DNA of 64,000 bases, taken from assembly GCF_002863305.2 (NCBI RefSeq), contig NZ_CP136962.1:1798001-1862000 (forward strand), given 5' to 3'. Positions 35,168 through 44,339 of this stretch are shown here, piece by piece (positions within the stretch are counted from its first letter, which is position 1; each line of letters opens with the position of its first letter). The stretch comes from Neisseria perflava (GTDB lineage: Bacteria > Pseudomonadota > Gammaproteobacteria > Burkholderiales > Neisseriaceae). The position numbers were made by a program, and so were the translations under genes. The notes beneath the pieces are model-generated. The model saw only the letters and a program-made list of their open reading frames with translations, did not search any database and had not been told where the DNA came from.

Positions 35168-38100
35168 ATGAACAATAAAAAATTTCGGAAGCTCTTACGA
35201 GACCCTAAACTCTTTTTCCGCGACATGTACGCCAAACGCGTAATGAAACTCAAAAAATACCTTCCCTTAAAATACGAAGGTAATAATCAATTTACAATCG
35301 TTTCAGCCGTTTATAACGTCGAGAAATACCTTGATGAATACTTTGACAGTATCGTCAAACAAAGCTTGAATTTCAAAAAACACATTCAAATCATTCTAGT
35401 AGATGATGGATCAACCGACCATTCGGCAGAAATCATCAAACGATGGCAAGCCAAGTTTCCCCAAAATATCCATTATTTTTACAAAGAAAATGGCGGCCAG
35501 GCCTCGGCACGCAATCTGGGTTTACAACATGTTGAAACCGAATGGGTAACATTCATAGATCCAGATGATTTTGTTTCTTCTGATTACTTCTACAAAACAG
35601 ATAACTTCTTAAGTAATAATGCCAACATTAGCATAGTAGGTTGCCCATTAGTCTTCTATTTTGAAGATAAAGACATGGTGAAAGATACACACCCCTTAAA
35701 ATATCGTTTTGCTAAAGGGGATGTTGTCCTTCCATTATCTAATCTAAAAGATCACCTACAATTATCTGCAAGTACTGCTTTTTTCAAAATTGATAATATC
35801 CGTAATGCACATATTTATTTTGATGAGGCAATGAAACCTAGCTTTGAAGATGCAAAATTTGTTACTGATTATATTCTAAATACTGATGCCTCAACTAATG
35901 CTGCTTTTCTGTCAAAAATCAGTTATTTTTATCGAAAACGTTCCGATGGTTCGTCTACGTTAGATGGAGCATGGAACAATCCATTACTATTTTCTAGGGT
36001 AATTGAAAAAGGCTGTATTGAAATTTTAAAAACAGCCAAAATGAAATTTGGAAAAGTCCCTGAGCATATTCAAAGAATCGTCCTATACCATATCATCTGG
36101 TATTTTGGCCGTATCGTAAACAAACCTGCAGCATTGTCACACCTAAGTGAAGAGCAAAAAAAACATTTCGTTGCCTTACTACATGAAATGTTCTCATATA
36201 TTGATGAAGCAACAATTCTTCGCTTTAATTTAGCAGGAACATGGTTTTTCCAAAAAGTAGCTCTGCTCGGTTTATTTAAAAATACAGCACCTAAAAGTCA
36301 AATTGCTTATGTTGAAGATTTTGATTTGACAAAGAAACAGATTTTGGTGAAATATTTTTCAAATTTCCCAATTGTTGAGCAATGGGTAATTAATGGTAAG
36401 GAAATATTCCCTAAATACCAAAAAGAAGTTGTCTATGACTTTCTAGGCAGTTTATACACTAAAGAATACCGCACATGGCTTCCTTGTAACGATATGGGAA
36501 GTTTAGAACTTTTTTTAGCCGGTAATAGAGCCAAATTAACATTCTCAGGAAAACAATTTGACAAACTACCAATCGAAACGGTATTCACTTCATTCAAACA
36601 AAAATCCACAGTTAAATCGAATGACTGGATTTTAATGGATAGGGACAATCAGGCCGATGATAATGCAGAACACTTATATCGTTATATTAGTGAAAATCAT
36701 CCAGAACAAGATATTTATTTTGCCCTGAAAAAAACCTCCTCTGATTGGAAAAGGCTCGAACAAGATGGGTTTAATTTGCTTGAATTTGGCTCATCTGCAT
36801 TTGAGAGTAAATTAAAAGACTGCGCAAAAATCATCAGTAGTCATGTTGATGGATATATCACACATTATTTCAAAGATAATTCCCTATTAGATAAAGACTA
36901 CGTCTTTTTACAACATGGCATTACGAAAGATGATTTATCAGGTTGGTTAAATACCAAAAAAATTGCTTGTTTCGTTACAGCGACAAATCCAGAATACCAT
37001 TCTATTGTGGACAATACGACTGCTTATAAATTTGGTAAAAAAGAAGTTAAACTGACAGGCTTCCCTCGTTATGACCGTTTACTCATCAATAACAATACCG
37101 AATCTAAACAGATTTTAATCATGCCAACATGGCGTAGCTCCATTGTAGGCACATATATTTCAGGTACAGAACGAACAAGAAACCCTGATTTCATGAAAAC
37201 TAACTATGCCAGACATTGGCATGGTTTCATGAATCACGCCATATTAAAAGAACTGAATGATCAAGGTTATCAAATCGTCTTTGCACCACATCCAAGTATT
37301 CAGGAATACATGGATGAGTTCACTGTGCCTGACTTTATTAAAATCTATAGCTATTCAGAAGGTAACATCCAATCCGTCTTCCAAAATACTAGCATCTTGA
37401 TTACAGACTATTCATCTGTTGCATTTGATGTAGCCTACTTGAATAAAGCTATTTTGTATTATCAATTTGATTATGATGAAGTATTCTCCAGTGGAAATCA
37501 CACCTATCAAAAAGGTTATTTTGACTATAACCGAGATGGTTTTGGTGCAGTTGCTTATAATGAAACAGAACTTCTGGCAGCATTAAAAGATCTAGTAGAA
37601 AACCAAGCTAAAGTACCAGATTTGTATCAAACACGCATTGATAAGACATTCCAATTTAGGGATTCGAATAATTGTGAGCGTGTCTATCAGTCTATTACAG
37701 CACTTGACCAACCTGACACTACAGATAATCTGCCTATTATTCAGAATATGATTACCCAAGCAGAGAATCATCATGCATGGGACTTGGCAGCAACCCGTAT
37801 CCAAACTCTGCTTGATACAGGCCGTCTGAATGCGGAAGAAACAGCTGATTATCGCCATCGTTATCTGAACGCTTTATTTGAGAGCAACCAGTTTGATACT
37901 TTGCAAAACCTGTTACCTGATTATCCCGATACCGCAGGTTACTGGCATGCGAAAATGGACTTATATATCGGTAATGCTGTTAAAGGGGCGGAATTTTTTG
38001 CTGAAAACGAGCATATAGGAACGCAAAATGATTTACTTATCTCATTACTTGCAGCCTCGTTTCACCAAGCAAAAAGGCCGTCTGAAAAACTGTTTGCCCG

Positions 38101-38836
38101 GATAGGTACAGACTTACCCGATTCATATCAACCTTTGTTGACCGTAGCACAAAAGCTATCGGAGCAGAATTATTTTGTAGCATTGGCTTTACTGAAAACG
38201 TATATTGATAGCTTGGACGATCGCCAAAAAGGCTATCTCAAACCCGAGCTGTTGGCTTCTTACCTCTGCATGAAACTTGGTAACTTACAAGGCGCGCATC
38301 AGTATTTGGTTGCTTTTGAAAAACATACTCAAAATGATCCAAGTTGCCGTATCGCCATTGCAAGACTGGCAAAATTACGCGGTGATTCTGAAAAACTATT
38401 TACCCAGCTTAACCGTGCCTTTGAAGAAAATCTGCTCTTAATTCCTGAAGATTTAACAGTCGATTATCTGAAAAAAATGTACGCTGCCGGTAACACTGAC
38501 GGCGAAAGATATCTATTGGCTCAACTGCGCCAAAAATATCCCGAGAATCCGTCTTTGGCCTTGTATGAAGCTGAAAAACTTGCCCAAAACCAAGATTGGG
38601 AGTCTGTCACCAAAATATTGGCTGATTTTGCACAAACCTCACCGGAAACGATGTATCTTTATACAACTGCTTTATGCCGTCTGAAAAACCATCAGGCAGC
38701 ACAACGTTATTTTGACAGTCTCTCTCTACAAGACACAGCAGCATATTGGAAACTGGCAGCTGAAATAGCCGAAGCTAAAGGTGACAAGGCATTACAGGCT
38801 GAGTGTCTGAAAAAACAATTGGCTTGTTTAGAGTAA
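35168..38836 (+). CDS. Capsule polymerase: GT2 + TagF-like glycerophosphotransferase + TPR tail
   Basis: 1,222 residues, three parts. (1) After the FRKLLRDPKLFFRD leader, a GT-A/GT2 domain (~46-250: TIVSAVYNVEKYL, LVDDGSTDHS, ENGGQASARNLG, FIDPDDF). (2) A CDP-glycerol glycerophosphotransferase (TagF/TagB-like) domain (~570-860: FLQHGITKDDLSG, LTGFPRYDRLL, IMPTWRSS, FAPHPSIQEY, ILITDYSSVAFD). (3) A C-terminal ~360 residues of TPR-like helical repeats. It probably alternates sugar and glycerol-phosphate addition, like the serogroup H and Z polymerases, producing a teichoic-acid-like capsule. Parts 1-2 are AT-rich without DUS; part 3 carries three DUS. No CDP-glycerol synthase gene is in the window. 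Confidence 0.88.
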   Translation: MNNKKFRKLLRDPKLFFRDMYAKRVMKLKKYLPLKYEGNNQFTIVSAVYNVEKYLDEYFDSIVKQSLNFKKHIQIILVDDGSTDHSAEIIKRWQAKFPQNIHYFYKENGGQASARNLGLQHVETEWVTFIDPDDFVSSDYFYKTDNFLSNNANISIVGCPLVFYFEDKDMVKDTHPLKYRFAKGDVVLPLSNLKDHLQLSASTAFFKIDNIRNAHIYFDEAMKPSFEDAKFVTDYILNTDASTNAAFLSKISYFYRKRSDGSSTLDGAWNNPLLFSRVIEKGCIEILKTAKMKFGKVPEHIQRIVLYHIIWYFGRIVNKPAALSHLSEEQKKHFVALLHEMFSYIDEATILRFNLAGTWFFQKVALLGLFKNTAPKSQIAYVEDFDLTKKQILVKYFSNFPIVEQWVINGKEIFPKYQKEVVYDFLGSLYTKEYRTWLPCNDMGSLELFLAGNRAKLTFSGKQFDKLPIETVFTSFKQKSTVKSNDWILMDRDNQADDNAEHLYRYISENHPEQDIYFALKKTSSDWKRLEQDGFNLLEFGSSAFESKLKDCAKIISSHVDGYITHYFKDNSLLDKDYVFLQHGITKDDLSGWLNTKKIACFVTATNPEYHSIVDNTTAYKFGKKEVKLTGFPRYDRLLINNNTESKQILIMPTWRSSIVGTYISGTERTRNPDFMKTNYARHWHGFMNHAILKELNDQGYQIVFAPHPSIQEYMDEFTVPDFIKIYSYSEGNIQSVFQNTSILITDYSSVAFDVAYLNKAILYYQFDYDEVFSSGNHTYQKGYFDYNRDGFGAVAYNETELLAALKDLVENQAKVPDLYQTRIDKTFQFRDSNNCERVYQSITALDQPDTTDNLPIIQNMITQAENHHAWDLAATRIQTLLDTGRLNAEETADYRHRYLNALFESNQFDTLQNLLPDYPDTAGYWHAKMDLYIGNAVKGAEFFAENEHIGTQNDLLISLLAASFHQAKRPSEKLFARIGTDLPDSYQPLLTVAQKLSEQNYFVALALLKTYIDSLDDRQKGYLKPELLASYLCMKLGNLQGAHQYLVAFEKHTQNDPSCRIAIARLAKLRGDSEKLFTQLNRAFEENLLLIPEDLTVDYLKKMYAAGNTDGERYLLAQLRQKYPENPSLALYEAEKLAQNQDWESVTKILADFAQTSPETMYLYTTALCRLKNHQAAQRYFDSLSLQDTAAYWKLAAEIAEAKGDKALQAECLKKQLACLE

Positions 38837-38854
38837 TCTCTGTCTTATCTTAAA

Positions 38855-38894
38855 AAAGGCCGTCTGAAAACTTTTATGTTTTCAGACGGCCTTT
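38855..38894. terminator. Convergent DUS-pair terminator
   Basis: AAAGGCCGTCTGAAAA (38855-38870) pairs with TTTTCAGACGGCCTTT (38879-38894), a 16-bp stem with 8-nt loop, serving the polymerase gene (plus) and the acyltransferase gene (minus). Confidence 0.88.
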
Positions 38895-38907
38895 ACTATT
38901 AGATTCA

Positions 38908-39957
38908 CTAATCAAGTTCTACCGTTGAATTGATGTAGGTAACATGATTCATTTCTGCTAAATCCTTACCTTCATCTATATCTGTATATAAAACATTATT
39001 GCGTTCCCAAAATACATCTTTGCGTATGACTTTAGCCGGTACTCCTGCAATAACGCAGTTATTAGGAAAATGTTTTTTCACTACCGAAAATGCACCAACA
39101 ATACTACCGCTACCAATCTTTGTACCACCCCAAATTGTTGCGCCATAGGCTACCCACACTCTGTCTCCAATGGTAACGTCTTTAGAAACATTTAAACGTT
39201 TTCCAGTATGAACATCATAAATCGGGTGTGCATCATCAGTACGGATTTGATTATTAGTGGCAAACATACAATCTTCACCAATGGACAAGGTTGTATGTTC
39301 GGCAACAGTAATATAAACCGGATTGGTACTGGTAGTTTTACTGCCGATGTTAATCGTACAGCCTACTCCCAAACACCATTGGCCTTGCATAGAAACATTT
39401 TCTCCAATATAGACTTTGCTGTCCTTACCTAAAAATTCCAAAAACACATTACGCAAGTTTGCATTAGGGTGGATAACAACTTCATTCCCACCTCCTCCTA
39501 GAAATTGGAAATGACAGTTTCGCAGATTATCAGGTGCAGTAATTTTATTTCCAGAGGTGTCAATATAATTACCTGACATCACTTCTTTTTTGCGGCTGTT
39601 AACTACTGGACGTTCAGAGAAATATTGTTCCGCACGTTCGGCCAATTTGATAAAGACCGCACAGGTTTGGGCAAAATCCAAAGCACTGACATCATAAATG
39701 TATACATTATCCCCATCCTGCTTAGATAAACTGAAGTTTGGAAACATTTCTCCAATATTATCTATCTCACTTTTATTACGATAAAACAGGAAAATTTTCT
39801 GCCAATCCAAATTTAAGCTGACAGAAAATGGTGTTTCACGGTCAGATTTGAAATTGCAGTACACATTCTGCTGATAATAAACATCAACAGACGTATTTTT
39901 TAATTTGATATTTTTAAGAATTTCTTGCTGAAATTCTTCAGTCGTTTTATCTACCAT
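38908..39957 (-). CDS. Left-handed beta-helix acyltransferase with an extra N-terminal domain
   Basis: 349 residues from ATG 39957, preceded by GGGGA; a TTG at 39969 is the alternative. Residues ~1-120 form a domain of their own, with FLFYRNKSEIDNIG and VSALDFAQTCAVFIKLAERAEQYF. From ~150 on there are hexapeptide repeats (VYIGENVSM, INIGSKT, LSIGEDCMF, VTIGDRVWVAYGATI, TKIGSGSIVGAFSVV) ending in VIAGVPAKVIRK, as in sugar O-acetyltransferases. It could O-acetylate the capsule from acetyl-CoA, or use an acyl-carrier donor as LpxA/LpxD do. A strong terminator upstream (39999-40033) suggests separate transcription from the dltC-dltA-xcbB genes. Confidence 0.85.
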   Translation of the reverse strand: MVDKTTEEFQQEILKNIKLKNTSVDVYYQQNVYCNFKSDRETPFSVSLNLDWQKIFLFYRNKSEIDNIGEMFPNFSLSKQDGDNVYIYDVSALDFAQTCAVFIKLAERAEQYFSERPVVNSRKKEVMSGNYIDTSGNKITAPDNLRNCHFQFLGGGGNEVVIHPNANLRNVFLEFLGKDSKVYIGENVSMQGQWCLGVGCTINIGSKTTSTNPVYITVAEHTTLSIGEDCMFATNNQIRTDDAHPIYDVHTGKRLNVSKDVTIGDRVWVAYGATIWGGTKIGSGSIVGAFSVVKKHFPNNCVIAGVPAKVIRKDVFWERNNVLYTDIDEGKDLAEMNHVTYINSTVELD

Positions 39958-39998
39958 TACATTCCCCAAACATGATAAATATGGTTCAAATATTAAAA

Positions 39999-40033
39999 AA
40001 ATAGACAGTAAATTTTAAACTTACTGTCTATTT
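39999..40033 (-). terminator. Rho-independent terminator behind the XcbB-like gene
   Basis: AAATAGACAGTAA (39999-40011) and TTACTGTCTATTT (40021-40033) make a perfect 13-bp stem with a 9-nt loop. On the minus strand a T-run (7 T's including the stem end) follows. Confidence 0.88.
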
Positions 40034-40042
40034 ACTTCACAT

Positions 40043-41413
40043 TTAGTTCAGATTAATGTCCGAATCAGTAATATGGATGTCCAACAGCAAATTATTGATA
40101 ATGGTATTGGACAAGAATACTGTGTTGCCTGAAAAATCTATGTGCTTTTGAATTTTTTCAAAGTCAAACTCGCATAATACAACTGTAGGCAATGCTTCTT
40201 TCAGCTCTTTAATATCCGGATAAAACTCTGATACTTTAGCCGATGAAATGACCACTTGATTTTCAAGGTTATGATCAATTGCATCTGGTAGCTTTTTGAA
40301 AGTCTCCAAAATCGGCGTACGGATAGAGTGCAGATACAATGGATCTTTGCCACCATAGTATTTATGGTTGCCCAAAAATGGGTCGATTGCAAAGGTTTTG
40401 TACCCACCAATTAAGCCGTGATATACCGCTCCTGTACCGCCTGATGATGCACCGCAAATGACTACGTTTTTCTTATCTACGCCATAAATACTCATCAGGC
40501 TCTTAATGAAACGCTGGATATTGTCTTCGATATTTTCATCAAACTTTGTATTCAACCCGTGACTGCCAAACGCGTCTGATACATCAGCCATACGGATGAT
40601 ATAAGTATTTGGCATGATGCTGTTGCTGATAAATGGAAATGGGTGGCTATAATAACGGTCAACCATATTCTCATTACTCTTATTGGTATAAGAGAACAAT
40701 ACCAATAGGTTTTTCTTGTTGGCACTCAATACTTTCGGTGCTTCAACAGTATAAATGACATTTTCCAACTCATGGAAAGAGTCTGGGAAATAAGCCAAAA
40801 GATCTTTATAACTGTGCTTGTTCACGCGACGGAACACACTTACACCCATTTTGTGTTCGACAGCTAAAAAGCCTCTATTATTTAGCTCATAAACATAATC
40901 ACTTAGACCATGATTCCGAGCATAGCTTAGGAAAAACTCATTACTGTCGCCTTTAACACCAATGTATTCAACTTCCGGCTTATCCAAATACTCGGCTAAA
41001 TTAATGCCTTTATTTTTTTCAACATTCAGGATGTAGCATAATTCGCTGCCAAGATAAATGGAAGTGACTTCTAAAATCTCACTAAATTTATCCTCGATTT
41101 TTGCCCAATCGGCTTCAGCAAATTTAAAAGACAATACTGTCTTTTCTTGATTAACCGATTGTGGGTAACTTCCATAAACTTCTGAAATATATTTCAGAAA
41201 TTTATGGAAGCCGGAAATCTTAGAAATTTTGCTCTTATTACGCTCAATAAAGTTAAAGGTTTGTCCTACTGCCGTATAACTGACGCTGACAAAATAGTCG
41301 TTCAACAGAAAATCAAACACTATACTTTGATTGTTATAAATCCAAGCGTTAACCTTTTGAGGATCAATCTTGGCTTTTCGTAAGATGTTTTGCTGAATTT
41401 GATATAAATCCAT
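40043..41413 (-). CDS. XcbB/CpsF-type alpha/beta-hydrolase capsule protein
   Basis: 456 residues from the ATG at 41413, one base after the stop of the DltA-like gene; an upstream ATG at 41491 lies inside that gene. The C-terminal half has an alpha/beta-hydrolase pattern: strand KNLLVLFSYTN, then the nucleophile elbow GASSGGTGA with Ser323, AIDPFLGNH, and a later His (~424). It matches the XcbB/CpsF capsule family (XcbB is the serogroup X gene). The activity of that family is not established to my knowledge. The N-terminal ~120 residues (with FNFIERNKSKISKI and FAEADWAKIEDKFSEIL) resemble the N-terminus of the acyltransferase next door. It may carry the acyl group from the carrier protein to the polymer; this is inference. 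Confidence 0.82.
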   Translation of the reverse strand: MDLYQIQQNILRKAKIDPQKVNAWIYNNQSIVFDFLLNDYFVSVSYTAVGQTFNFIERNKSKISKISGFHKFLKYISEVYGSYPQSVNQEKTVLSFKFAEADWAKIEDKFSEILEVTSIYLGSELCYILNVEKNKGINLAEYLDKPEVEYIGVKGDSNEFFLSYARNHGLSDYVYELNNRGFLAVEHKMGVSVFRRVNKHSYKDLLAYFPDSFHELENVIYTVEAPKVLSANKKNLLVLFSYTNKSNENMVDRYYSHPFPFISNSIMPNTYIIRMADVSDAFGSHGLNTKFDENIEDNIQRFIKSLMSIYGVDKKNVVICGASSGGTGAVYHGLIGGYKTFAIDPFLGNHKYYGGKDPLYLHSIRTPILETFKKLPDAIDHNLENQVVISSAKVSEFYPDIKELKEALPTVVLCEFDFEKIQKHIDFSGNTVFLSNTIINNLLLDIHITDSDINLN

Positions 41414-41414
41414 T

Positions 41415-42854
41415 TTATAAACCCTGTTGATATTTTTCCAACAATGCTTTTTTGTCGGTTTTGTGGTTGGTGCTGACTGGAATTTCATCAATGTGAATAA
41501 ATTCAGACGGCATCATGTAAGACGGTAAATTTTGTACTAATGCGTCTTTGATCGCCTGAGTATCTGCACTTTGCTTGGCTGTATAGAAACACACCAAACG
41601 CAATACTGCACCTGTGTTGCGTTTCAAAGCCACTACTGCCACATTATCAAAGGCAAACTCCTTAAGGTTAAGGATTTTTTCTTCAATTTCTGAAAGTTCG
41701 ATACGATAGCCATTGAGCTTAATCTGCTCGTCTTTACGGCCTTGTACATAGAACAATCCATTTTTTTCAAAACCGTAGTCACCTGTTTTATAAGTTCGGT
41801 TATCTGCACTGTGTACGACCAAGCGTTTGGCATTTTCAGTTTCGTTGTTCAGATAGCCACACATCACATGGTTGCCGCTAATCCAAATCTCTTCGTCAAC
41901 AATCTCTAATTTGGAATTAAGCACGGCAACGCCTACAGGCAACTCTTCTTCTACCGCCAGCATATCAGGCGTAATATCAACGTAAGTTGTTGCTACAGTA
42001 GCTTCAGTCGGACCATAGGTATTGATAACGCGGACACCGGGAAATTTTTGAAAAATCATATTTACTACCGGTTTGCCAAGTTTTTCGCCACAGAACAAAA
42101 ATTCTTTCAAACTCGGTAAAGTAGCCTGACTGCATTTAGGGTTAAGCAGCTGCTGCATGGCAAAAGAAGGCGTGGAAACCCAAGTAGTAATTTGTTGTTT
42201 GGCCAAAAAATCAATCCAGGTGGCAGGATTAGAAATAGCATCACGACTGTTCATGACAATGCAACCACCGTAAGCCAAGTTGCCAAAGATTTCGTACATT
42301 GACAAATCAAACGCAAACGGAGCCTGATTCATAAACACATTAGGTGCGGCTAAATTAAGCTGCTCTTTCATCCATTTCATCAGGTTGAATACAGCTTCAC
42401 GACCGATTTGCACACCCTTAGGTGCGCCGGTTGTTCCTGAAGTAAACATGATGTAAGCCAAATCTTTTTCAGCAAGCTCTACTTCTTCGTCAGTCTGCTT
42501 TTCAAAAGTTTGCGTTGCCGAACGGTACACAAAGCGTGCTTTCGACAGTTGGCAGATATTGTTCAGACGGCTTTCAGGATAAATACTATCTACCGGAATA
42601 AAAGGGATTTTGTTCAATAAGCAGGCATAAATTGCCACTGCAAAATCAATTTCTTTATGGCCGTGCAACACCAAAGGAATGTTTTTGGTAATATCTGCTA
42701 TGCTTTTGTAAGCCTCGATAAATGTGGCTATTTTTACACGCAACTCTTCCCAAGAACATTCCTGAGTATCATTAACTAACGCTTTTCCCGAAGTTTGGTT
42801 GAAACGGTATTCCAAAAAATCATCAAGATTTTGGAATTCATTTAATTGTTTCAT
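41415..42854 (-). CDS. DltA-like amino-acid adenylating ligase
   Basis: 479 residues of the ANL adenylating superfamily. P-loop FTSGTTGAPKG (137-147), EFLFCGEKL with Cys255, INTYGPTEATVATT (277-290), GD at 358-359, QGRKDEQIKLNGYRIEL (~371-387), and the C-terminal catalytic Lys465 in STNHKTDKK. FCGE and NTYGPTEATVA are typical of D-alanine:carrier-protein ligases; in DltA the Cys in FCGE shapes D-Ala selectivity (from memory of the Bacillus structure). It should activate an amino acid, probably D-alanine, and load it on the carrier encoded 3 bases upstream. DltB and DltD are absent. Confidence 0.88.
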   Translation of the reverse strand: MKQLNEFQNLDDFLEYRFNQTSGKALVNDTQECSWEELRVKIATFIEAYKSIADITKNIPLVLHGHKEIDFAVAIYACLLNKIPFIPVDSIYPESRLNNICQLSKARFVYRSATQTFEKQTDEEVELAEKDLAYIMFTSGTTGAPKGVQIGREAVFNLMKWMKEQLNLAAPNVFMNQAPFAFDLSMYEIFGNLAYGGCIVMNSRDAISNPATWIDFLAKQQITTWVSTPSFAMQQLLNPKCSQATLPSLKEFLFCGEKLGKPVVNMIFQKFPGVRVINTYGPTEATVATTYVDITPDMLAVEEELPVGVAVLNSKLEIVDEEIWISGNHVMCGYLNNETENAKRLVVHSADNRTYKTGDYGFEKNGLFYVQGRKDEQIKLNGYRIELSEIEEKILNLKEFAFDNVAVVALKRNTGAVLRLVCFYTAKQSADTQAIKDALVQNLPSYMMPSEFIHIDEIPVSTNHKTDKKALLEKYQQGL

Positions 42855-42857
42855 GAT

Positions 42858-43088
42858 TTAGCCTTTGTAATTATTTTCAACATATTGAATGATATTGGCT
42901 GAATTTGCCAAAATATCAACCAATTGCTCAAACGGCAAATCAACATCAAATTTTTGTTTGATGGCCATAACCAAATCCATTGCGCTCACGGAATCAATAA
43001 GTCCTGTAGATAACAATTCTTCATTTGCTGACACTTGTTTTTGTGCAACTTGTGAAATCAACGCCAAAACTTCGTTAGATACTGACAT
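42858..43088 (-). CDS. DltC-like acyl/aminoacyl carrier protein
   Basis: 76 residues, one four-helix carrier-protein domain. The phosphopantetheine attachment site is Ser33 in STGLIDSVSAMDLVMAI. The length and the acidic helix 2 resemble DltC and small ACPs. The start codon follows AAGGATC. First gene of the minus-strand operon carrier-ligase-XcbB, divergent from galE. It would need a 4'-phosphopantetheinyl transferase from elsewhere in the genome. Confidence 0.9.
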   Translation of the reverse strand: MSVSNEVLALISQVAQKQVSANEELLSTGLIDSVSAMDLVMAIKQKFDVDLPFEQLVDILANSANIIQYVENNYKG

Positions 43089-43309
43089 GGTAAGATCCTT
43101 TTATTAAAATTGAAATGATAACGCTTTGCACCCTGTGCATAACACTGTGATTATCCCATATTTTTTTACTTTTCAGGTAACTAAATATACAATATCCAAA
43201 TAAAGCAATCCCTCTTTGACAACATTTACACCAGGTCATCTGAAAGCGTTTGTATTTTCAGCCAACCTGTTTCACGACTTCCAAACACAATTTTAATTAA
43301 GGAAAACCA
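43089..43309. promoter_or_regulatory. Divergent region between the carrier operon and galE
   Basis: About 220 AT-rich bp. A TTGACA lies at 43216-43221 facing galE without a convincing -10. A GATAAT on the minus strand near 43157 is a possible -10 for the carrier operon. A degraded DUS (CAGGTCATCTGAAAG) is at 43232-43246. No coding sequence seen. Confidence 0.4.
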
Positions 43310-44326
43310 ATGACTATTCTTATTACCGGCGGTACCGGTTTTATCGGTTCTCATACCGTTGTTTCCCTGCTGAAATCAGGCTTTAATGCCGTGATTTTGG
43401 ACAATTTGTGCAATTCGTCTGCCAACATCCTCCCGCGCTTGGAAAAGATTACCGGCAAGTCTGTGCCTTTTTACCAAGGGGATATCCGTAATCGTGAAGT
43501 GTTGCGTCAAATCTTTGCGGAACACGATATTGATGCTGTCATCCATTTTGCCGGCTTGAAGGCAGTCGGTGAAAGCGTGGCCGAACCAATGAAATACTAT
43601 GACAACAATGTGTCGGGCAGTTTGGTTTTGGCTGAAGAAATGGCGCGTGCCGGCGTATTTAAGATTGTGTTCAGCTCATCTGCTACGGTTTACGGCGATC
43701 CGGGTAAAGTACCTTATACGGAAGATATGCAACCGGGGGATACGACCAGCCCTTACGGCACGTCTAAGTCTATGGTGGAGCGCATTTTGACGGATATCCA
43801 AAAGGCCGATCCGCGTTGGAGCGTGATTTTGTTGCGCTATTTCAACCCTATCGGTGCGCATGAAAGCGGTTTGATCGGCGAGCAGCCAAACGGTATCCCA
43901 AACAATCTGCTGCCTTATATCTGCCAAGTGGCTTCAGGCAAGCTGCCGCAATTGTCGGTTTTCGGCGATGACTATCCTACCCCAGACGGTACGGGTATGC
44001 GCGACTATATCCATGTGATGGATTTGGCGGAAGGCCATGTGGCGGCAATGCAGGCGAAAAGCGATGTTTCGGGTGTACACCTGTTTAATTTGGGTTCGGG
44101 ACGTGCTTATTCGGTATTGGAAATCATCCGTGCCTTTGAGGCAGCCTCCGGTTTGACCATTCCGTTCCAAATCAAACCGCGTCGTGATGGCGATTTGGCC
44201 TGTTTCTACGCCGATCCCGCCTACACCAAAGCGCAGACCGGTTGGGAAACCAAGCGTGATTTGGCGCAGATGATGGAAGACTCATGGCGTTGGGTCAGCA
44301 ACAACCCAAATGGCTACGACGATTAA
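43310..44326 (+). CDS. galE: UDP-glucose 4-epimerase
   Basis: 338 residues, the usual GalE size. NAD-binding GGTGFIGSH (residues 7-15), catalytic Tyr/Lys in [11 protein letters not shown] (~148-158), substrate loop [13 protein letters not shown] and the C-terminal [17 protein letters not shown]. It interconverts UDP-Glc and UDP-Gal (some forms also the GlcNAc pair), supplying lipooligosaccharide and possibly the capsule. In meningococci galE sits in capsule region D with the rml genes, as here. Confidence 0.96.
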   Translation: MTILITGGTGFIGSHTVVSLLKSGFNAVILDNLCNSSANILPRLEKITGKSVPFYQGDIRNREVLRQIFAEHDIDAVIHFAGLKAVGESVAEPMKYYDNNVSGSLVLAEEMARAGVFKIVFSSSATVYGDPGKVPYTEDMQPGDTTSPYGTSKSMVERILTDIQKADPRWSVILLRYFNPIGAHESGLIGEQPNGIPNNLLPYICQVASGKLPQLSVFGDDYPTPDGTGMRDYIHVMDLAEGHVAAMQAKSDVSGVHLFNLGSGRAYSVLEIIRAFEAASGLTIPFQIKPRRDGDLACFYADPAYTKAQTGWETKRDLAQMMEDSWRWVSNNPNGYDD

Positions 44327-44339
44327 ATTGACCTGATAC

